Of a stretch of DNA of 32,220 bases, positions 15,143 to 23,774 are shown piece after piece (the stretch's first letter is position 1; each line of letters opens with the position of its first letter). A model generated the notes under the pieces. That model was not told the DNA's origin and did no database searches. It saw nothing but the letters and a program-made list of their open reading frames with translations. Location: contig JARFQU010000037.1 in NCBI GenBank assembly GCA_029287595.1, forward strand, positions 1-32,220, in the 5' to 3' direction. Source of the DNA: Halioglobus sp. GTDB taxonomy: Bacteria; Pseudomonadota; Gammaproteobacteria; Pseudomonadales; Halieaceae. A program made the position numbers and the translations under genes.

Positions 15143-16582
15143 ATGAGCGAGCTTAACTCTGCACTGGAACACCCCATTTACAACTACAAGGTGGTGCGCC
15201 AGTTCGCCGTAATGACGGTAGTATGGGGCATCGTCGGGATGCTGGTGGGGGTATTAATCGCTGCCCAGCTTGCATGGCCCGCACTAAACTTTGATCTCCC
15301 ATGGCTGCATTTCGGGCGCTTGCGCCCACTGCACACCAACGCGGTCATTTTCGCCTTTGGTGGTAGCGCACTCTTTGCAACCTCCTACTATATCGTGCAA
15401 CGCACCTGCCAGGCGCGGTTGATTTCTGACAAGCTCGCCGCCATCACCTTCTGGGGTTGGCAGCTGGTTATTGTGGCAGCAGCTATCACCCTGCCCCTGG
15501 GATTGACCAGTGGCAAGGAATACGCGGAGCTGGAGTGGCCCATCGACATACTGATCACCGTGGTATGGGTGCTGTATGCGATTGTCTTCTTTGGCACGAT
15601 AGCCAAGCGCAAGACTGACCACATCTATGTAGCCAACTGGTTCCTGGGAGCGTTCATCATCGCGGTGGCTGTATTGCACATCATCAACAGCCTGGTGATT
15701 CCGGTTAGCATGACCAAGTCCTACTCTATTTACGCCGGCACCGTAGACGCCATGGTGCAGTGGTGGTATGGCCACAACGCGGTAGGCTTTTTCCTCACAG
15801 CGGGCTTCCTGGGGATGATGTACTACTTTGTACCCAAGCAGGCTGAGCGCCCAGTGTACTCCTACCGTCTGAGCATCGTGCACTTCTGGGCCCTGGTAGC
15901 CGTCTATATCTGGGCCGGTCCGCACCACCTGCACTACACTGCCCTGCCCGATTGGGCCCAGAGTCTGGGCATGGTGATGTCTATCATCCTGCTGGCACCT
16001 TCCTGGGGCGGCATGATCAACGGCATGATGACCCTGTCAGGTGCATGGCACAAACTGCGCACAGATCCTATCCTGCGATTCCTGGTGGTGAGCCTCTCTT
16101 TCTACGGCATGTCGACATTTGAAGGTCCAATGATGTCCATCAGGACCGTTAACGCGCTGTCTCACTACACGGACTGGACTATTGGCCACGTACATTCCGG
16201 CGCACTGGGCTGGGTGGCGATGATCTCCATCGGCTCCCTGTACCACCTGTTCCCGATTTTGTTCGGCAAGGAACGTATGTACAGCACCGACCTGATCAAC
16301 ACCCACTTCTGGATGTCTACTATTGGCACGGTACTGTACATCGCTTCCATGTGGGTCAACGGCATCCTCCAGGGCCTGATGTGGCGCGCTTACAACCAGG
16401 ACGGGACGCTTACCTACAGCTTTGTGGAATCCGTGTCCGCCAGTTACCCGGGCTATGTGGTGCGGGTCATCGGTGGCGGCATCTTCTTCGCCGGCATGCT
16501 AATCATGGCCTACAACGTGTATATGACCAGCCGGAAAGGTGTCGCTTCACAACCGGCCCCGGCCGCAGCCAGCGCGGCATAA
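15143..16582 (+). CDS. ccoN: cbb3-type cytochrome c oxidase subunit I, CcoN
   Basis: The 479-residue integral membrane protein is the catalytic heme-copper subunit. His64 (RPLHTNAV) and His351 fit the low-spin heme b ligands, and His349 (GHVHSGALG) the heme b3 ligand. His211 (WWYGHNAVG) and His261-His262 (AGPHHLHY) fit the CuB ligands. Tyr255 sits where cbb3 enzymes have the Tyr crosslinked to a CuB histidine. These positions lie about four residues beyond those of the Pseudomonas stutzeri enzyme as I recall it. It reduces oxygen to water with high affinity and pumps protons. The complete ligand set argues for an active oxidase. GGAACTGA precedes the ATG; the gene leads ccoNOQP. Confidence 0.97.
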   Translation: MSELNSALEHPIYNYKVVRQFAVMTVVWGIVGMLVGVLIAAQLAWPALNFDLPWLHFGRLRPLHTNAVIFAFGGSALFATSYYIVQRTCQARLISDKLAAITFWGWQLVIVAAAITLPLGLTSGKEYAELEWPIDILITVVWVLYAIVFFGTIAKRKTDHIYVANWFLGAFIIAVAVLHIINSLVIPVSMTKSYSIYAGTVDAMVQWWYGHNAVGFFLTAGFLGMMYYFVPKQAERPVYSYRLSIVHFWALVAVYIWAGPHHLHYTALPDWAQSLGMVMSIILLAPSWGGMINGMMTLSGAWHKLRTDPILRFLVVSLSFYGMSTFEGPMMSIRTVNALSHYTDWTIGHVHSGALGWVAMISIGSLYHLFPILFGKERMYSTDLINTHFWMSTIGTVLYIASMWVNGILQGLMWRAYNQDGTLTYSFVESVSASYPGYVVRVIGGGIFFAGMLIMAYNVYMTSRKGVASQPAPAAASAA

Positions 16583-16592
16583 GGAGCAGAGC

Positions 16593-17201
16593 ATGAAACA
16601 TGACGTAATTGAAAAAAATGTCGGGCTGATGATCGTGCTGACTCTTGTCGCACTGAGTTTCGGTACCCTGGTGGAACTGGTGCCCTTGATGTTTGCCAAG
16701 GAAACCAATGAACCGATCGCCGGGCTCAAGCCGCTATCGGCTCTGCAATTGGAAGGCCGGGACATCTATGTTCGCGAGGGCTGCAATACCTGCCACTCAC
16801 AGATGATTCGCCCCCTGCGTGCGGAAACTGAGCGCTACGGGCATTACTCTGTCGCCGGCGAATTCGTATATGACCACCCCTTCCTCTGGGGTTCCAAGCG
16901 CACTGGCCCCGACCTCGCACGGGTAGGCAAACGCTACAGTGACGACTGGCACCGGGCGCACCTTTACAACCCGCGTGACGTGGTACCCGAATCCAATATG
17001 CCTTCATTCCCCTGGCTATTCGACAACGATATCAACGGAGAAGTCACCGGCACCAAAATGGCCAGCTTACGCATGGTAGGCGTGCCCTACACCGATGATG
17101 ACATCGCCGGCGCCAGTGCCGCCGTGACCGGCAAGAAAGAAATCGACGCCCTGGTTGCTTATCTGCAACAACTGGGCACCCTGCTGCAATCGAAGCGTTA
17201 G
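16593..17201 (+). CDS. ccoO: cbb3 oxidase subunit II, mono-heme cytochrome c, CcoO
   Basis: The 202-residue protein has one N-terminal membrane anchor (about residues 9-33) and a periplasmic domain with a single c-type heme site, CNTCH at 64-68. The likely axial Met is in SNMPSFPW. CcoO passes electrons from CcoP to the CcoN heme b. I chose ATG 16593 because AAGGAG lies just upstream and KNVGLMIV fits the family; an in-frame GTG at 16539 lies inside ccoN. It follows ccoN by 10 nt and precedes ccoQ by 9 nt. Confidence 0.96.
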   Translation: MKHDVIEKNVGLMIVLTLVALSFGTLVELVPLMFAKETNEPIAGLKPLSALQLEGRDIYVREGCNTCHSQMIRPLRAETERYGHYSVAGEFVYDHPFLWGSKRTGPDLARVGKRYSDDWHRAHLYNPRDVVPESNMPSFPWLFDNDINGEVTGTKMASLRMVGVPYTDDDIAGASAAVTGKKEIDALVAYLQQLGTLLQSKR

Positions 17202-17210
17202 GAACTCATC

Positions 17211-17390
17211 ATGGATATTAACGACCTGAGAGGCCTGAGCACGCTGTTCCTGATGATCGCATTCATAGGACTTTGTTTCTGGGCCTACAGCAGTAAACGC
17301 AAAAAGACATTTGATGAGGCCGCCCTCTTGCCATTCGCAGACGAAGAGCTGAATCAACGCACCGTGCAGGAGGAAGAAAGGAATGTCTAG
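17211..17390 (+). CDS. ccoQ: cbb3 oxidase small subunit, CcoQ
   Basis: This small frame encodes 59 residues, MDINDLRGLSTLFLMIAFIG and onward, with one membrane helix (about 10-26) followed by YSSKRKKTFDEAALLPFADE. That basic step followed by an acidic tail is the usual CcoQ pattern. AGGA lies a few bases before the ATG. The stop overlaps the ccoP start by 8 nt, and the ccoP ribosome site (AGGAGGAAG) lies inside ccoQ. CcoQ is known to stabilise the cbb3 complex. Confidence 0.9.
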   Translation: MDINDLRGLSTLFLMIAFIGLCFWAYSSKRKKTFDEAALLPFADEELNQRTVQEEERNV

Positions 17391-18261
17391 TTTCTGGAGC
17401 TTGTGGATCATCATTCTCACGACAATCACGATCGTGGGAATAACCTGGATCCTGTTTGCCAATCGCAAGCGCGAACAGCAGCCTGCAGATAAGACCACAG
17501 GCCATGAGTACGACGGTATTCAGGAGTACGACAACCCTCTCCCCGCCTGGTGGTTTTACATGTTCGTTATCACCATCGTATGGGGCATCGGCTATCTGGT
17601 ACTGTACCCTGGGATGGGTAATTTCCCGGGCATTCTGGGCTGGACTCAGCTGGATCAGCATTCCCGTGAAGTCGCCGCCGCAGATGACAAGTTCCGTGCC
17701 ATGCGTGACCGCTACCTGGCCCTGCCAGTGGAGGAAATCGCAGGTGACCCGGTGGTGCGTAAAATGGGTATGCGGATGTTCGCTAACAACTGCGCGCAAT
17801 GCCATGGCGCAGATGCCAAGGGCAGCTACGGCTTCCCCAACCTGACCGATGATGACTGGATCTATGGCGGTGATGCCGCCACCATCAAGGCCACACTGGT
17901 AAACGGCAGACAAGCCGCCATGCCGGCATGGGGCAGCATTCTCGGTGACCAGGGCATCGCTGAAACCACCCAGTACGTGCTGGCTTTGAACGGCAGGGAC
18001 ACGGATTCCACAATGGCCGCTGCTGGTGAGAAACACTTTCAGACCTATTGCGTTGCCTGCCATGGCGCCGACGCCAAAGGCAACCCCGCCCTGGGCTCAC
18101 CCAACCTGGCTAATGGCATCTGGCTATACGGTGGTACCGAGGAGCAGATTTCCCACAGCCTGCGGGCAGGTCGCAACGGGGTTATGCCCGCGTTCAAGGA
18201 CACCCTGAGCGAGGACAAGATACACATCCTCGCTGCCTATGTGTACGGGCTCAACCAGTAA
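17383..18261 (+). CDS. ccoP: cbb3 oxidase subunit III, di-heme cytochrome c, CcoP
   Basis: The 292-residue protein has two membrane segments (about 4-26 and 55-76), the second in the FixP N-terminal domain (NPLPAWWFYMFVITIVWG). Two c-type heme domains follow with CAQCH at 137-141 and CVACH at 223-227. It accepts electrons from soluble or membrane cytochromes and hands them to CcoO. Conserved NLTDDDWIYGG and NLANGIWLYGG segments mark the paired cytochrome domains. The start overlaps ccoQ by 8 nt with a strong Shine-Dalgarno. It ends ccoNOQP; a 94-nt gap with a small hairpin separates it from ccoG. Confidence 0.97.
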   Translation: MSSFWSLWIIILTTITIVGITWILFANRKREQQPADKTTGHEYDGIQEYDNPLPAWWFYMFVITIVWGIGYLVLYPGMGNFPGILGWTQLDQHSREVAAADDKFRAMRDRYLALPVEEIAGDPVVRKMGMRMFANNCAQCHGADAKGSYGFPNLTDDDWIYGGDAATIKATLVNGRQAAMPAWGSILGDQGIAETTQYVLALNGRDTDSTMAAAGEKHFQTYCVACHGADAKGNPALGSPNLANGIWLYGGTEEQISHSLRAGRNGVMPAFKDTLSEDKIHILAAYVYGLNQ

Positions 18262-18289
18262 GTCGTAGCCCGATCACTCAAGCCAACAC

Positions 18290-18315
18290 CCGGGAACCCA
18301 AGGATGGGGACCCGG
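18290..18315 (+). other. Imperfect hairpin between ccoP and ccoG
   Basis: CCGGGAACCCA and TGGGGACCCGG pair 9 of 11 bases around an AGGA loop, with a two-base internal mismatch. No T-run follows, so it is not a normal intrinsic terminator. It may stabilise the ccoNOQP message end or lower read-through into ccoGHIS. Confidence 0.35.
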
Positions 18316-18355
18316 TCAATGAAGAAGCACTTCAACCAAGCCACGGAATAGGACC

Positions 18356-19765
18356 ATGTCTGATCCAGACCTCATTGATCTGCAGGAAGTCGCCCCCGCC
18401 GAGGTAGGCGAGATTGACCTCTACCAGCACCGCGAGAGGATTTATACCCGAAAGATCGAGGGTTTCTTCCAGCGTATCCGGCTGTTCACGGGCTGGCCTT
18501 TACTGCTGGGCTACCTGCTGCTGCCGTGGATCAGCCTGGACGGACGCCAGGCGGTGTTATTCGACCTCCCGGCCCGCAAATTCCATATTTTGGGGCTGAC
18601 CTTCTGGCCGCAAGATTTTCCCATGCTGGCCTTCCTGCTGATCATTGCCGCCTACTCGCTGTTTGCGGTAACGACTTTTGCCGGGCGCATCTGGTGCGGC
18701 TACACCTGCCCACAGACCGTGTGGACCAGTATCTTTATGTGGCTGGAGCAAAAAACCGAGGGTAGTCGCAACCAGCGTATCCGGCTGGACAAGGCGCCCT
18801 GGTCATTGGAGAAGGCAGGCAAGAAAATCGCCAAGCATGGCTCGTGGCTGTTTGTCGGCTTCGTCACCGGCTTCACTTTCGTCGGTTATTTTTATCCTAT
18901 CAAAGAGCTACTGCCAGCTCTGGCAACATTCAGCCTCTCCGGCTGGGCCCTGTTCTGGGTTGTCTTCTTCACCATCGCCACCTACATCAACGCCGGCTGG
19001 ATGCGCGAGCAGGTGTGCATGTACATGTGCCCTTATGCGCGTTTCCAGTCGGTGATGTTCGACCAGGACACGCTGATCGTTTCCTATGACAAAAATCGCG
19101 GCGAACCACGCGGCTCTCGCAAGCGCGACGCGAGCCCGTCCGCGCTGGGCCTGGGCGAGTGTATTGACTGTGAACTCTGCACCCAGGTATGCCCCACCGG
19201 CATCGACATCCGCGATGGTCTGCAATACGAATGTATAGGCTGCGCTCTGTGCATCGATGCCTGCGACTCGGTGATGGACAAGATGGAATACCCCAGGGGA
19301 CTGATACGCTACACCAGCGAACACGAGTTGCAGGGGGGCACTACCCACTGGCTGCGGCCGCGAATTATCGGTTATGTGGTGGTCCTGTGCCTGATGATTG
19401 GCGTATTTTCCTATAATATGGTGTCGCGCATACCGTTGGAACTGACCGTGATCCGCGATCGCAATCAGCTCTATGTCACCACCGATAGTGGCGCCATTGA
19501 GAATATCTATACCCTGCAGCTGGTCAATATGGACACCAACATGCACGAATTCGAGATCGAAATCTCCGGAATTGACGACGCCATGATTATTGGTGAGCGC
19601 GTTTATACCCTGGACGGCGGCGAAGTTCGCGCTATCAACCTGCGCGTGCGCGCCGAACCAGAGCAACTGGACAAGCCCAGTACCGAGTTGAATTTTCGCG
19701 CCAGCGCCACGGATATGCCATCGCTGCAGGCCAGTTCCGAATCCCGCTTTATGAAGCCGCTATAG
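18356..19765 (+). CDS. ccoG: cbb3 oxidase assembly/copper-related ferredoxin-like membrane protein, CcoG (FixG/RdxA)
   Basis: The 469-residue protein has several membrane helices (about 43-61, 85-110, 163-184, 192-212 and 338-357). Two ferredoxin-type 4Fe-4S motifs are present: CIDCELCTQVCP (Cys269, 272, 275, 279) and CIGCALCIDAC (Cys293, 296, 299, 303). Membrane-proximal cysteines also occur in WCGYTCPQ and VCMYMCP. A C-terminal Ig-like periplasmic domain follows. CcoG has been linked to reduction of Cu(II) for cbb3 assembly in other bacteria. AGGA precedes the ATG. It is the first gene of ccoGHIS. Confidence 0.95.
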   Translation: MSDPDLIDLQEVAPAEVGEIDLYQHRERIYTRKIEGFFQRIRLFTGWPLLLGYLLLPWISLDGRQAVLFDLPARKFHILGLTFWPQDFPMLAFLLIIAAYSLFAVTTFAGRIWCGYTCPQTVWTSIFMWLEQKTEGSRNQRIRLDKAPWSLEKAGKKIAKHGSWLFVGFVTGFTFVGYFYPIKELLPALATFSLSGWALFWVVFFTIATYINAGWMREQVCMYMCPYARFQSVMFDQDTLIVSYDKNRGEPRGSRKRDASPSALGLGECIDCELCTQVCPTGIDIRDGLQYECIGCALCIDACDSVMDKMEYPRGLIRYTSEHELQGGTTHWLRPRIIGYVVVLCLMIGVFSYNMVSRIPLELTVIRDRNQLYVTTDSGAIENIYTLQLVNMDTNMHEFEIEISGIDDAMIIGERVYTLDGGEVRAINLRVRAEPEQLDKPSTELNFRASATDMPSLQASSESRFMKPL

Positions 19766-19779
19766 GGCACGAGACCACT

Positions 19780-20277
19780 ATGAGCAATCGCCTGCCCCGG
19801 GAAGACACACTGCCCTGGTATCGACAATTCTGGCCCTGGTTCCTGATCATGCTGCCCGCCAGTGTGGTGGTCGCCGGCCTCAGCACCTGGTATATCGCCC
19901 ATCGCCATGCCGACGACCTGGTGGTGGATGAATATTACAAGGATGGGCTGGCCATCAACCGGCAATTGGAGAAGAAACAGCGTGCCGAAGCGCGGGGCAT
20001 CACAGCCAGCATAAATGTCAGCGGCGACCAGGTCCTGGTGACACTTGCAGGGGAAACCAATGCCCACCAACTGAACCTGCTGCTGTCACATCCGCTGGAA
20101 GCGGATCGGGACTTCGCCACCGTTTTGATACGCAGTGGCCCGGGGCAGTACCGTGGTCGCTTGCAACAACCTATCGCCGCTCGCTGGCACTGGACACTGG
20201 AACTGCAGGAGCCAGAGGGCTGGCGCCTGGACGGTTCACTCACTGCCAGCGATATCGGCGATGACAGGGCTCTCTGA
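19780..20277 (+). CDS. ccoH: cbb3 oxidase assembly protein CcoH (FixH)
   Basis: The 165-residue protein has one N-terminal membrane helix (about 17-37, WFLIMLPASVVVAGLSTWYI in part), then a periplasmic domain beginning ADDLVVDEYYKDGLAINRQL, the FixH/CcoH signature. CcoH is needed for stable cbb3 assembly and is thought to act with the copper transporter CcoI. It starts 14 nt after ccoG, and its end overlaps the probable ccoI start by 17 nt. Confidence 0.93.
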   Translation: MSNRLPREDTLPWYRQFWPWFLIMLPASVVVAGLSTWYIAHRHADDLVVDEYYKDGLAINRQLEKKQRAEARGITASINVSGDQVLVTLAGETNAHQLNLLLSHPLEADRDFATVLIRSGPGQYRGRLQQPIAARWHWTLELQEPEGWRLDGSLTASDIGDDRAL

Positions 20278-22699
20278 GCAAACGGTTAAGCTGGCGGACA
20301 GTATTTGCTATCACTGCGGTGAGGCGGTTCCGCCCGGCACCCAACTTGAGATTGAAATAGCCGGAGAATCACGGCCCATGTGTTGCCCGGGCTGTCGCGC
20401 TGTCGCCAGCCTGATCGCCAGCAGTGGCCTGGGAAACTTTTACCAGCAACGCACCGCCTACAACGTGCGCCCCGAGTCACCTGAGCCCGAGGCGTTGCAG
20501 CAATACCTTATCTACGACGACCCGGACCTGTACTCCAGCTTCTGCCAGCCCGAGGACGGCGACAAGCTCAGTGCCAGGCTGCTGCTAGGCGGCGTCACCT
20601 GTGCCGCTTGTACCTGGCTGATCGAACAGTCACTGGGCCGGCTGCCCGGGGTGCAGCGGGCACAGGTAAACCTGCAACAGTCTCGACTGGATATCCGGTT
20701 CGATCCGGCGACCATACCGCTGAGCCAGATATTCGCCAGGGTGGAAGCACTTGGCTATCGTCCACGGCCCTACCAGGCCAGTACTCAACGAGAGCAAATG
20801 CAGCAGGAATATCGCCTCGATATGCGGCGCCTGGGTGTCGCCGGGCTGGGCATGATGCAGGTGGGCATGTTTGCCATCGCCCTGCACGCAGGCGACATCC
20901 AGGGCATAGACCTGCGCTATCAGGGTCTGTTGCGCTGGGTCAGCCTGATGGTGGCCAGCTTTATTGTTTTTTATTCCGCGCGGCCGTTTTTCATCTCCGC
21001 CTGGCGCCATCTCAAAGTCGGATCCCTGGTCATGGATCTGCCGGTGGCGTTGGCGATAGGACTTGCGTGGAGCGCCAGCGCCTGGGCTACGCTAACCGGT
21101 ACCGGTCAGGTGTATTTCGATTCCGTGGTGATGTTCACCTTCTTCCTGTTATTGGGACGCTTTCTCGAGCGCCGTGTGCGCCAACGCCATGCTCTGATCT
21201 GGTTCGATGCAGAGAGCACTTTGCCGGCGGCCGCGAGTGTGCAACGGCAGGATCAGTGGCTGTCCATACCGCGAATCAACCTTGCGGCGGGAGACCGGAT
21301 CCTGATCAAAGCCGGAGAAACCGTGCCGGTGGATGCCCGGGTGCTGGTGGGCACCAGCGCCGTAAAGGAAGACACGTTCAATGGCGAACACCTGCCACGC
21401 CCGGTAGCAAGTGGCGACACTCTGTATGCCGGCACCGTCAATATCGAGGGCGCCCTGCAGGCCAGGGTACTGGGCTCCTATAGAGACAGCCGCCTGGCGG
21501 CCCTGCAGCGCTCAGTGGAGTTGGCCCAGACAGAGAAACCGCGACTGGCCCGACTCGCCGATCGCATTGCCTCCTGGTTTGTCGCCGGCGTGCTGCTGGT
21601 AACGGCCGGTACCGCCGCCGCCTGGAGCCAGATAGATCCACAACAAGCTCTTTGGGTCACACTTTCGGTGTTGGTCATCAGTTGCCCCTGCGCCCTGGCG
21701 CTGGCGACACCGGCCGCCCTCACCAGTGCCGCCAGTGCCCTGCGCGGCAGTGGTGTCATCGTGCGCACTGAAAACGCGCTGGAAGCGCTGTCGCGCAGCA
21801 CCCACCTGCTGTTCGACAAAACCGGCACGCTGACCCAGGGGGAGCTGACGGTTGCACTGATTCAGCCGCTGGCTGACTTGGATGAGGGGGCTGTAGGCGC
21901 AGTTGCCGCTGCCTTGCAGCAGTACTCCAGCCACCCGGTGGCCCAGGCCTTCACCAACTACGATCCCGCGGGCGGCTTCAGCGGCATAAGCTATCGCGTG
22001 GGTGCGGGCCTGGAAGGCCAGCAGGGGCCACACCACTATCGCATGGGCAGTGATGCCTTCTGTCGTGAACTGTGCGCGGACCTCCCCTCGGTCCCGGACC
22101 AGCTACACTACTGGGTAGCGCTGTGCCGCGACGACACGCCGCTGGCCTGGATTGGACTCAGCGACAAGCTGCGCAAAGAGGCTGCGCCGGTGGTAAACCG
22201 CGCCCACAGTGCAGGTTTGCAGGTCGAGCTGCTCACCGGGGACAGCTCCCAACAGGGTCCTATCCTGGCCCGGGAGCTGGGTATAGATGTGGTGAACTAC
22301 GGTATGCAGCCGCAACAAAAGATGGAGCGGGTGCGCTCACTGCAAACTGACGGTGCGGTGGTATGTATGGTCGGTGACGGTCTCAATGATGCTCCGGTGC
22401 TGAGCCTGGCGGACGCTTCTTTCGCGGTCGCTGGGGCTACCGACCTGGCGCGTACCCAGGCAGATTTTGTGATCGTGGGTGGGGATTTACAGGCGATTAC
22501 CGGTACCTGGGAAAAAGCCCGACAGTGCCGCCGTATCATCCTGCAAAATTTTTGCTGGGCGCTGGGCTACAACGTGAGCGCAATCCCGCTGGCCGCCAGC
22601 GGATTTATTCCCCCCTGGGCGGCCGCCATCGGTATGTCACTCAGTTCACTGCTGGTAGTTGCCAATTCCCTGCGGTTAAATAGACGCCTGGCAACCTGA
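20261..22699 (+). CDS. ccoI: Copper-exporting P1B-type ATPase for cbb3 assembly, CcoI (FixI)
   Basis: From ATG 20261 the product has 812 residues; the frame is open from 20135, but that part lies within ccoH. An N-terminal Cys-rich region (CYHCG at 16-20, CCPGC at 41-45) precedes a heavy-metal domain with CAAC (114-117). The CPC metal site is at 475-477, the phosphorylation motif DKTGT at 519-523, His558-Pro559 is the P1B signature, and GDGLND is at 705-710. It moves copper to the periplasmic side for CuB insertion into CcoN. One oddity is that the actuator loop reads FNGEHLP where TGES or TGEQ is usual; the catalytic Glu is kept. The start overlaps ccoH. Confidence 0.95.
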   Translation: MTGLSEQTVKLADSICYHCGEAVPPGTQLEIEIAGESRPMCCPGCRAVASLIASSGLGNFYQQRTAYNVRPESPEPEALQQYLIYDDPDLYSSFCQPEDGDKLSARLLLGGVTCAACTWLIEQSLGRLPGVQRAQVNLQQSRLDIRFDPATIPLSQIFARVEALGYRPRPYQASTQREQMQQEYRLDMRRLGVAGLGMMQVGMFAIALHAGDIQGIDLRYQGLLRWVSLMVASFIVFYSARPFFISAWRHLKVGSLVMDLPVALAIGLAWSASAWATLTGTGQVYFDSVVMFTFFLLLGRFLERRVRQRHALIWFDAESTLPAAASVQRQDQWLSIPRINLAAGDRILIKAGETVPVDARVLVGTSAVKEDTFNGEHLPRPVASGDTLYAGTVNIEGALQARVLGSYRDSRLAALQRSVELAQTEKPRLARLADRIASWFVAGVLLVTAGTAAAWSQIDPQQALWVTLSVLVISCPCALALATPAALTSAASALRGSGVIVRTENALEALSRSTHLLFDKTGTLTQGELTVALIQPLADLDEGAVGAVAAALQQYSSHPVAQAFTNYDPAGGFSGISYRVGAGLEGQQGPHHYRMGSDAFCRELCADLPSVPDQLHYWVALCRDDTPLAWIGLSDKLRKEAAPVVNRAHSAGLQVELLTGDSSQQGPILARELGIDVVNYGMQPQQKMERVRSLQTDGAVVCMVGDGLNDAPVLSLADASFAVAGATDLARTQADFVIVGGDLQAITGTWEKARQCRRIILQNFCWALGYNVSAIPLAASGFIPPWAAAIGMSLSSLLVVANSLRLNRRLAT

Positions 22700-22712
22700 G
22701 GAGTGTTCCTGC

Positions 22713-22934
22713 GTGGATAGCCTGTACCTGTTAATTCCAATTGCCCTGCTGTTTTGTATTATTGCGATTAAATTACTGTTGTGGGCCATCGACAACGGGC
22801 AATATGACGACCTGGACAAGGAGGCCTGGCGTATCCTGGCAGAGGATGAGGCGGCGGGTGCCAGCCAGAACCACAGCGACAGCCACAGCAACAACAACGA
22901 CCACAAGCTGCCCGAAGGGAAAGAGAAAAGTTGA
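22713..22934 (+). CDS. ccoS: cbb3 oxidase maturation protein CcoS
   Basis: The 73-residue protein has one membrane helix (about 4-25) followed by AIDNGQYDDLDKEAWRIL, the clear CcoS signature. It is required for cofactor insertion into cbb3 oxidase. The start is GTG 22713 with GAGGAG upstream, 13 nt after ccoI. The tail after residue 50 is polar and His/Asn-rich (His54, His58, His64), longer than the minimal family form. Its stop overlaps the next start by four bases. Confidence 0.92.
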   Translation: MDSLYLLIPIALLFCIIAIKLLLWAIDNGQYDDLDKEAWRILAEDEAAGASQNHSDSHSNNNDHKLPEGKEKS

Positions 22935-23650
22935 TCGAGTTGACGCAGTTGGGCAGCGCTTTCGCGCTGGGACTGGCCGGTGCCGGACACTGCCTGGGCA
23001 TGTGTGGCGGTATCGCCGCAGCACTTAACCTGGGCGGTCAGCGCAGCAGTGCTGTCACCCTGTCCTACCACGGTGGACGCATTGCCAGCTATACCTTGCT
23101 GGGAGGCCTGCTGGGGTTTGCGGCAGGCAGTATAGATATTACCGCATGGACCATAGGCTTACGTTACCTGGCTGGCCTGATGTTGATCGGCATGGGCCTG
23201 TATATTGCGGACTGGTGGCGAGGCATGGCCGCGCTGGAGCGCGCTGGAGCGGTGCTGTGGCAGCCGGTACAAAAGGTCAGCGGTCGCTGGCTGCCTATCC
23301 GCAACTGGCCCCAGGGCTTTGCCCTGGGTCTGTGCTGGGGCCTGATGCCCTGCGGCCTGATATACAGCAGCCTGGCATGGGCAGCCACAGCGCAGAACGC
23401 AACCTCCTCCGCGCTGATGATGTTGTTTTTTGGCCTGGGTACCCTGCCGGCCATGCTGGCCACCAGTCTTGGAGCTGATCGACTGCAGGCATTCCTGCGC
23501 CGACGCGGGTTGAAACTGCTGATCGCGCTACTACTGGTGCTTTCGGGCTTCTGGACGCTGTACCTCACTTTTGCCCATGCCAATCATTCCAATCATGGCG
23601 GGCATGAACAACATCGGTCCATGGACCATTCGAAGATGCAACACGGCTAG
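22931..23650 (+). CDS. TauE/SafE-like (CcdA/DsbD-fold) membrane protein linked to cbb3/copper, with His/Met-rich tail
   Basis: The 239-residue protein has about six membrane segments and starts LGSAFALGLAGAGHCLGMCGG. This start is typical of the sulfite exporter TauE/SafE-annotated family that follows ccoS in many gammaproteobacteria. The paired motifs GHCLGMCGG and WGLMPCGLIYS lie in matching places of the two halves. The last 24 residues hold seven His and two Met (for example HEQHRSMDHSKMQH), suggesting metal, probably copper, binding. The start is TTG 22931 in TTGA overlapping the ccoS stop, with a purine-rich GGGAAAGAG upstream. A role in copper or thiol supply for cbb3 is inferred from position and tail; sulfite export is not indicated by context. 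Confidence 0.82.
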   Translation: MIELTQLGSAFALGLAGAGHCLGMCGGIAAALNLGGQRSSAVTLSYHGGRIASYTLLGGLLGFAAGSIDITAWTIGLRYLAGLMLIGMGLYIADWWRGMAALERAGAVLWQPVQKVSGRWLPIRNWPQGFALGLCWGLMPCGLIYSSLAWAATAQNATSSALMMLFFGLGTLPAMLATSLGADRLQAFLRRRGLKLLIALLLVLSGFWTLYLTFAHANHSNHGGHEQHRSMDHSKMQHG

Positions 23651-23673
23651 ATGCGAATACGCCAGATGCCACT

Positions 23674-23709
23674 GTAAAAAAATGTTAAGAAGCGCGCATA
23701 CGGGTTAAG
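23674..23709 (+). promoter_or_regulatory. CpxR-like box and 20-bp-spaced GTTAAG direct repeats
   Basis: GTAAAAAAATGTTAA at 23674-23688 resembles the CpxR consensus (GTAAA, short spacer, GTAAA; 9 of 10 bases). GTTAAG at 23684-23689 recurs at 23704-23709, exactly 20 bp on (two helical turns), each followed by a nearby GCAT. A weak -10 (TATAGC, 23743-23748) lies downstream. The layout fits autoregulation of the adjacent OmpR-family regulator. Confidence 0.45.
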
Positions 23710-23774
23710 TTCGCATGACAAACCAATCCAAATTCCCCACACTATAGCCTGCAGTTAAACGAGGACGCTGCGCC

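Noticed and set aside
22862-22912. CAGC/AACAAC-rich simple repeat near the end of ccoS
   Set aside because: It is in frame and encodes the polar His/Asn tail of CcoS; no repeat unit is perfect enough to call a microsatellite.
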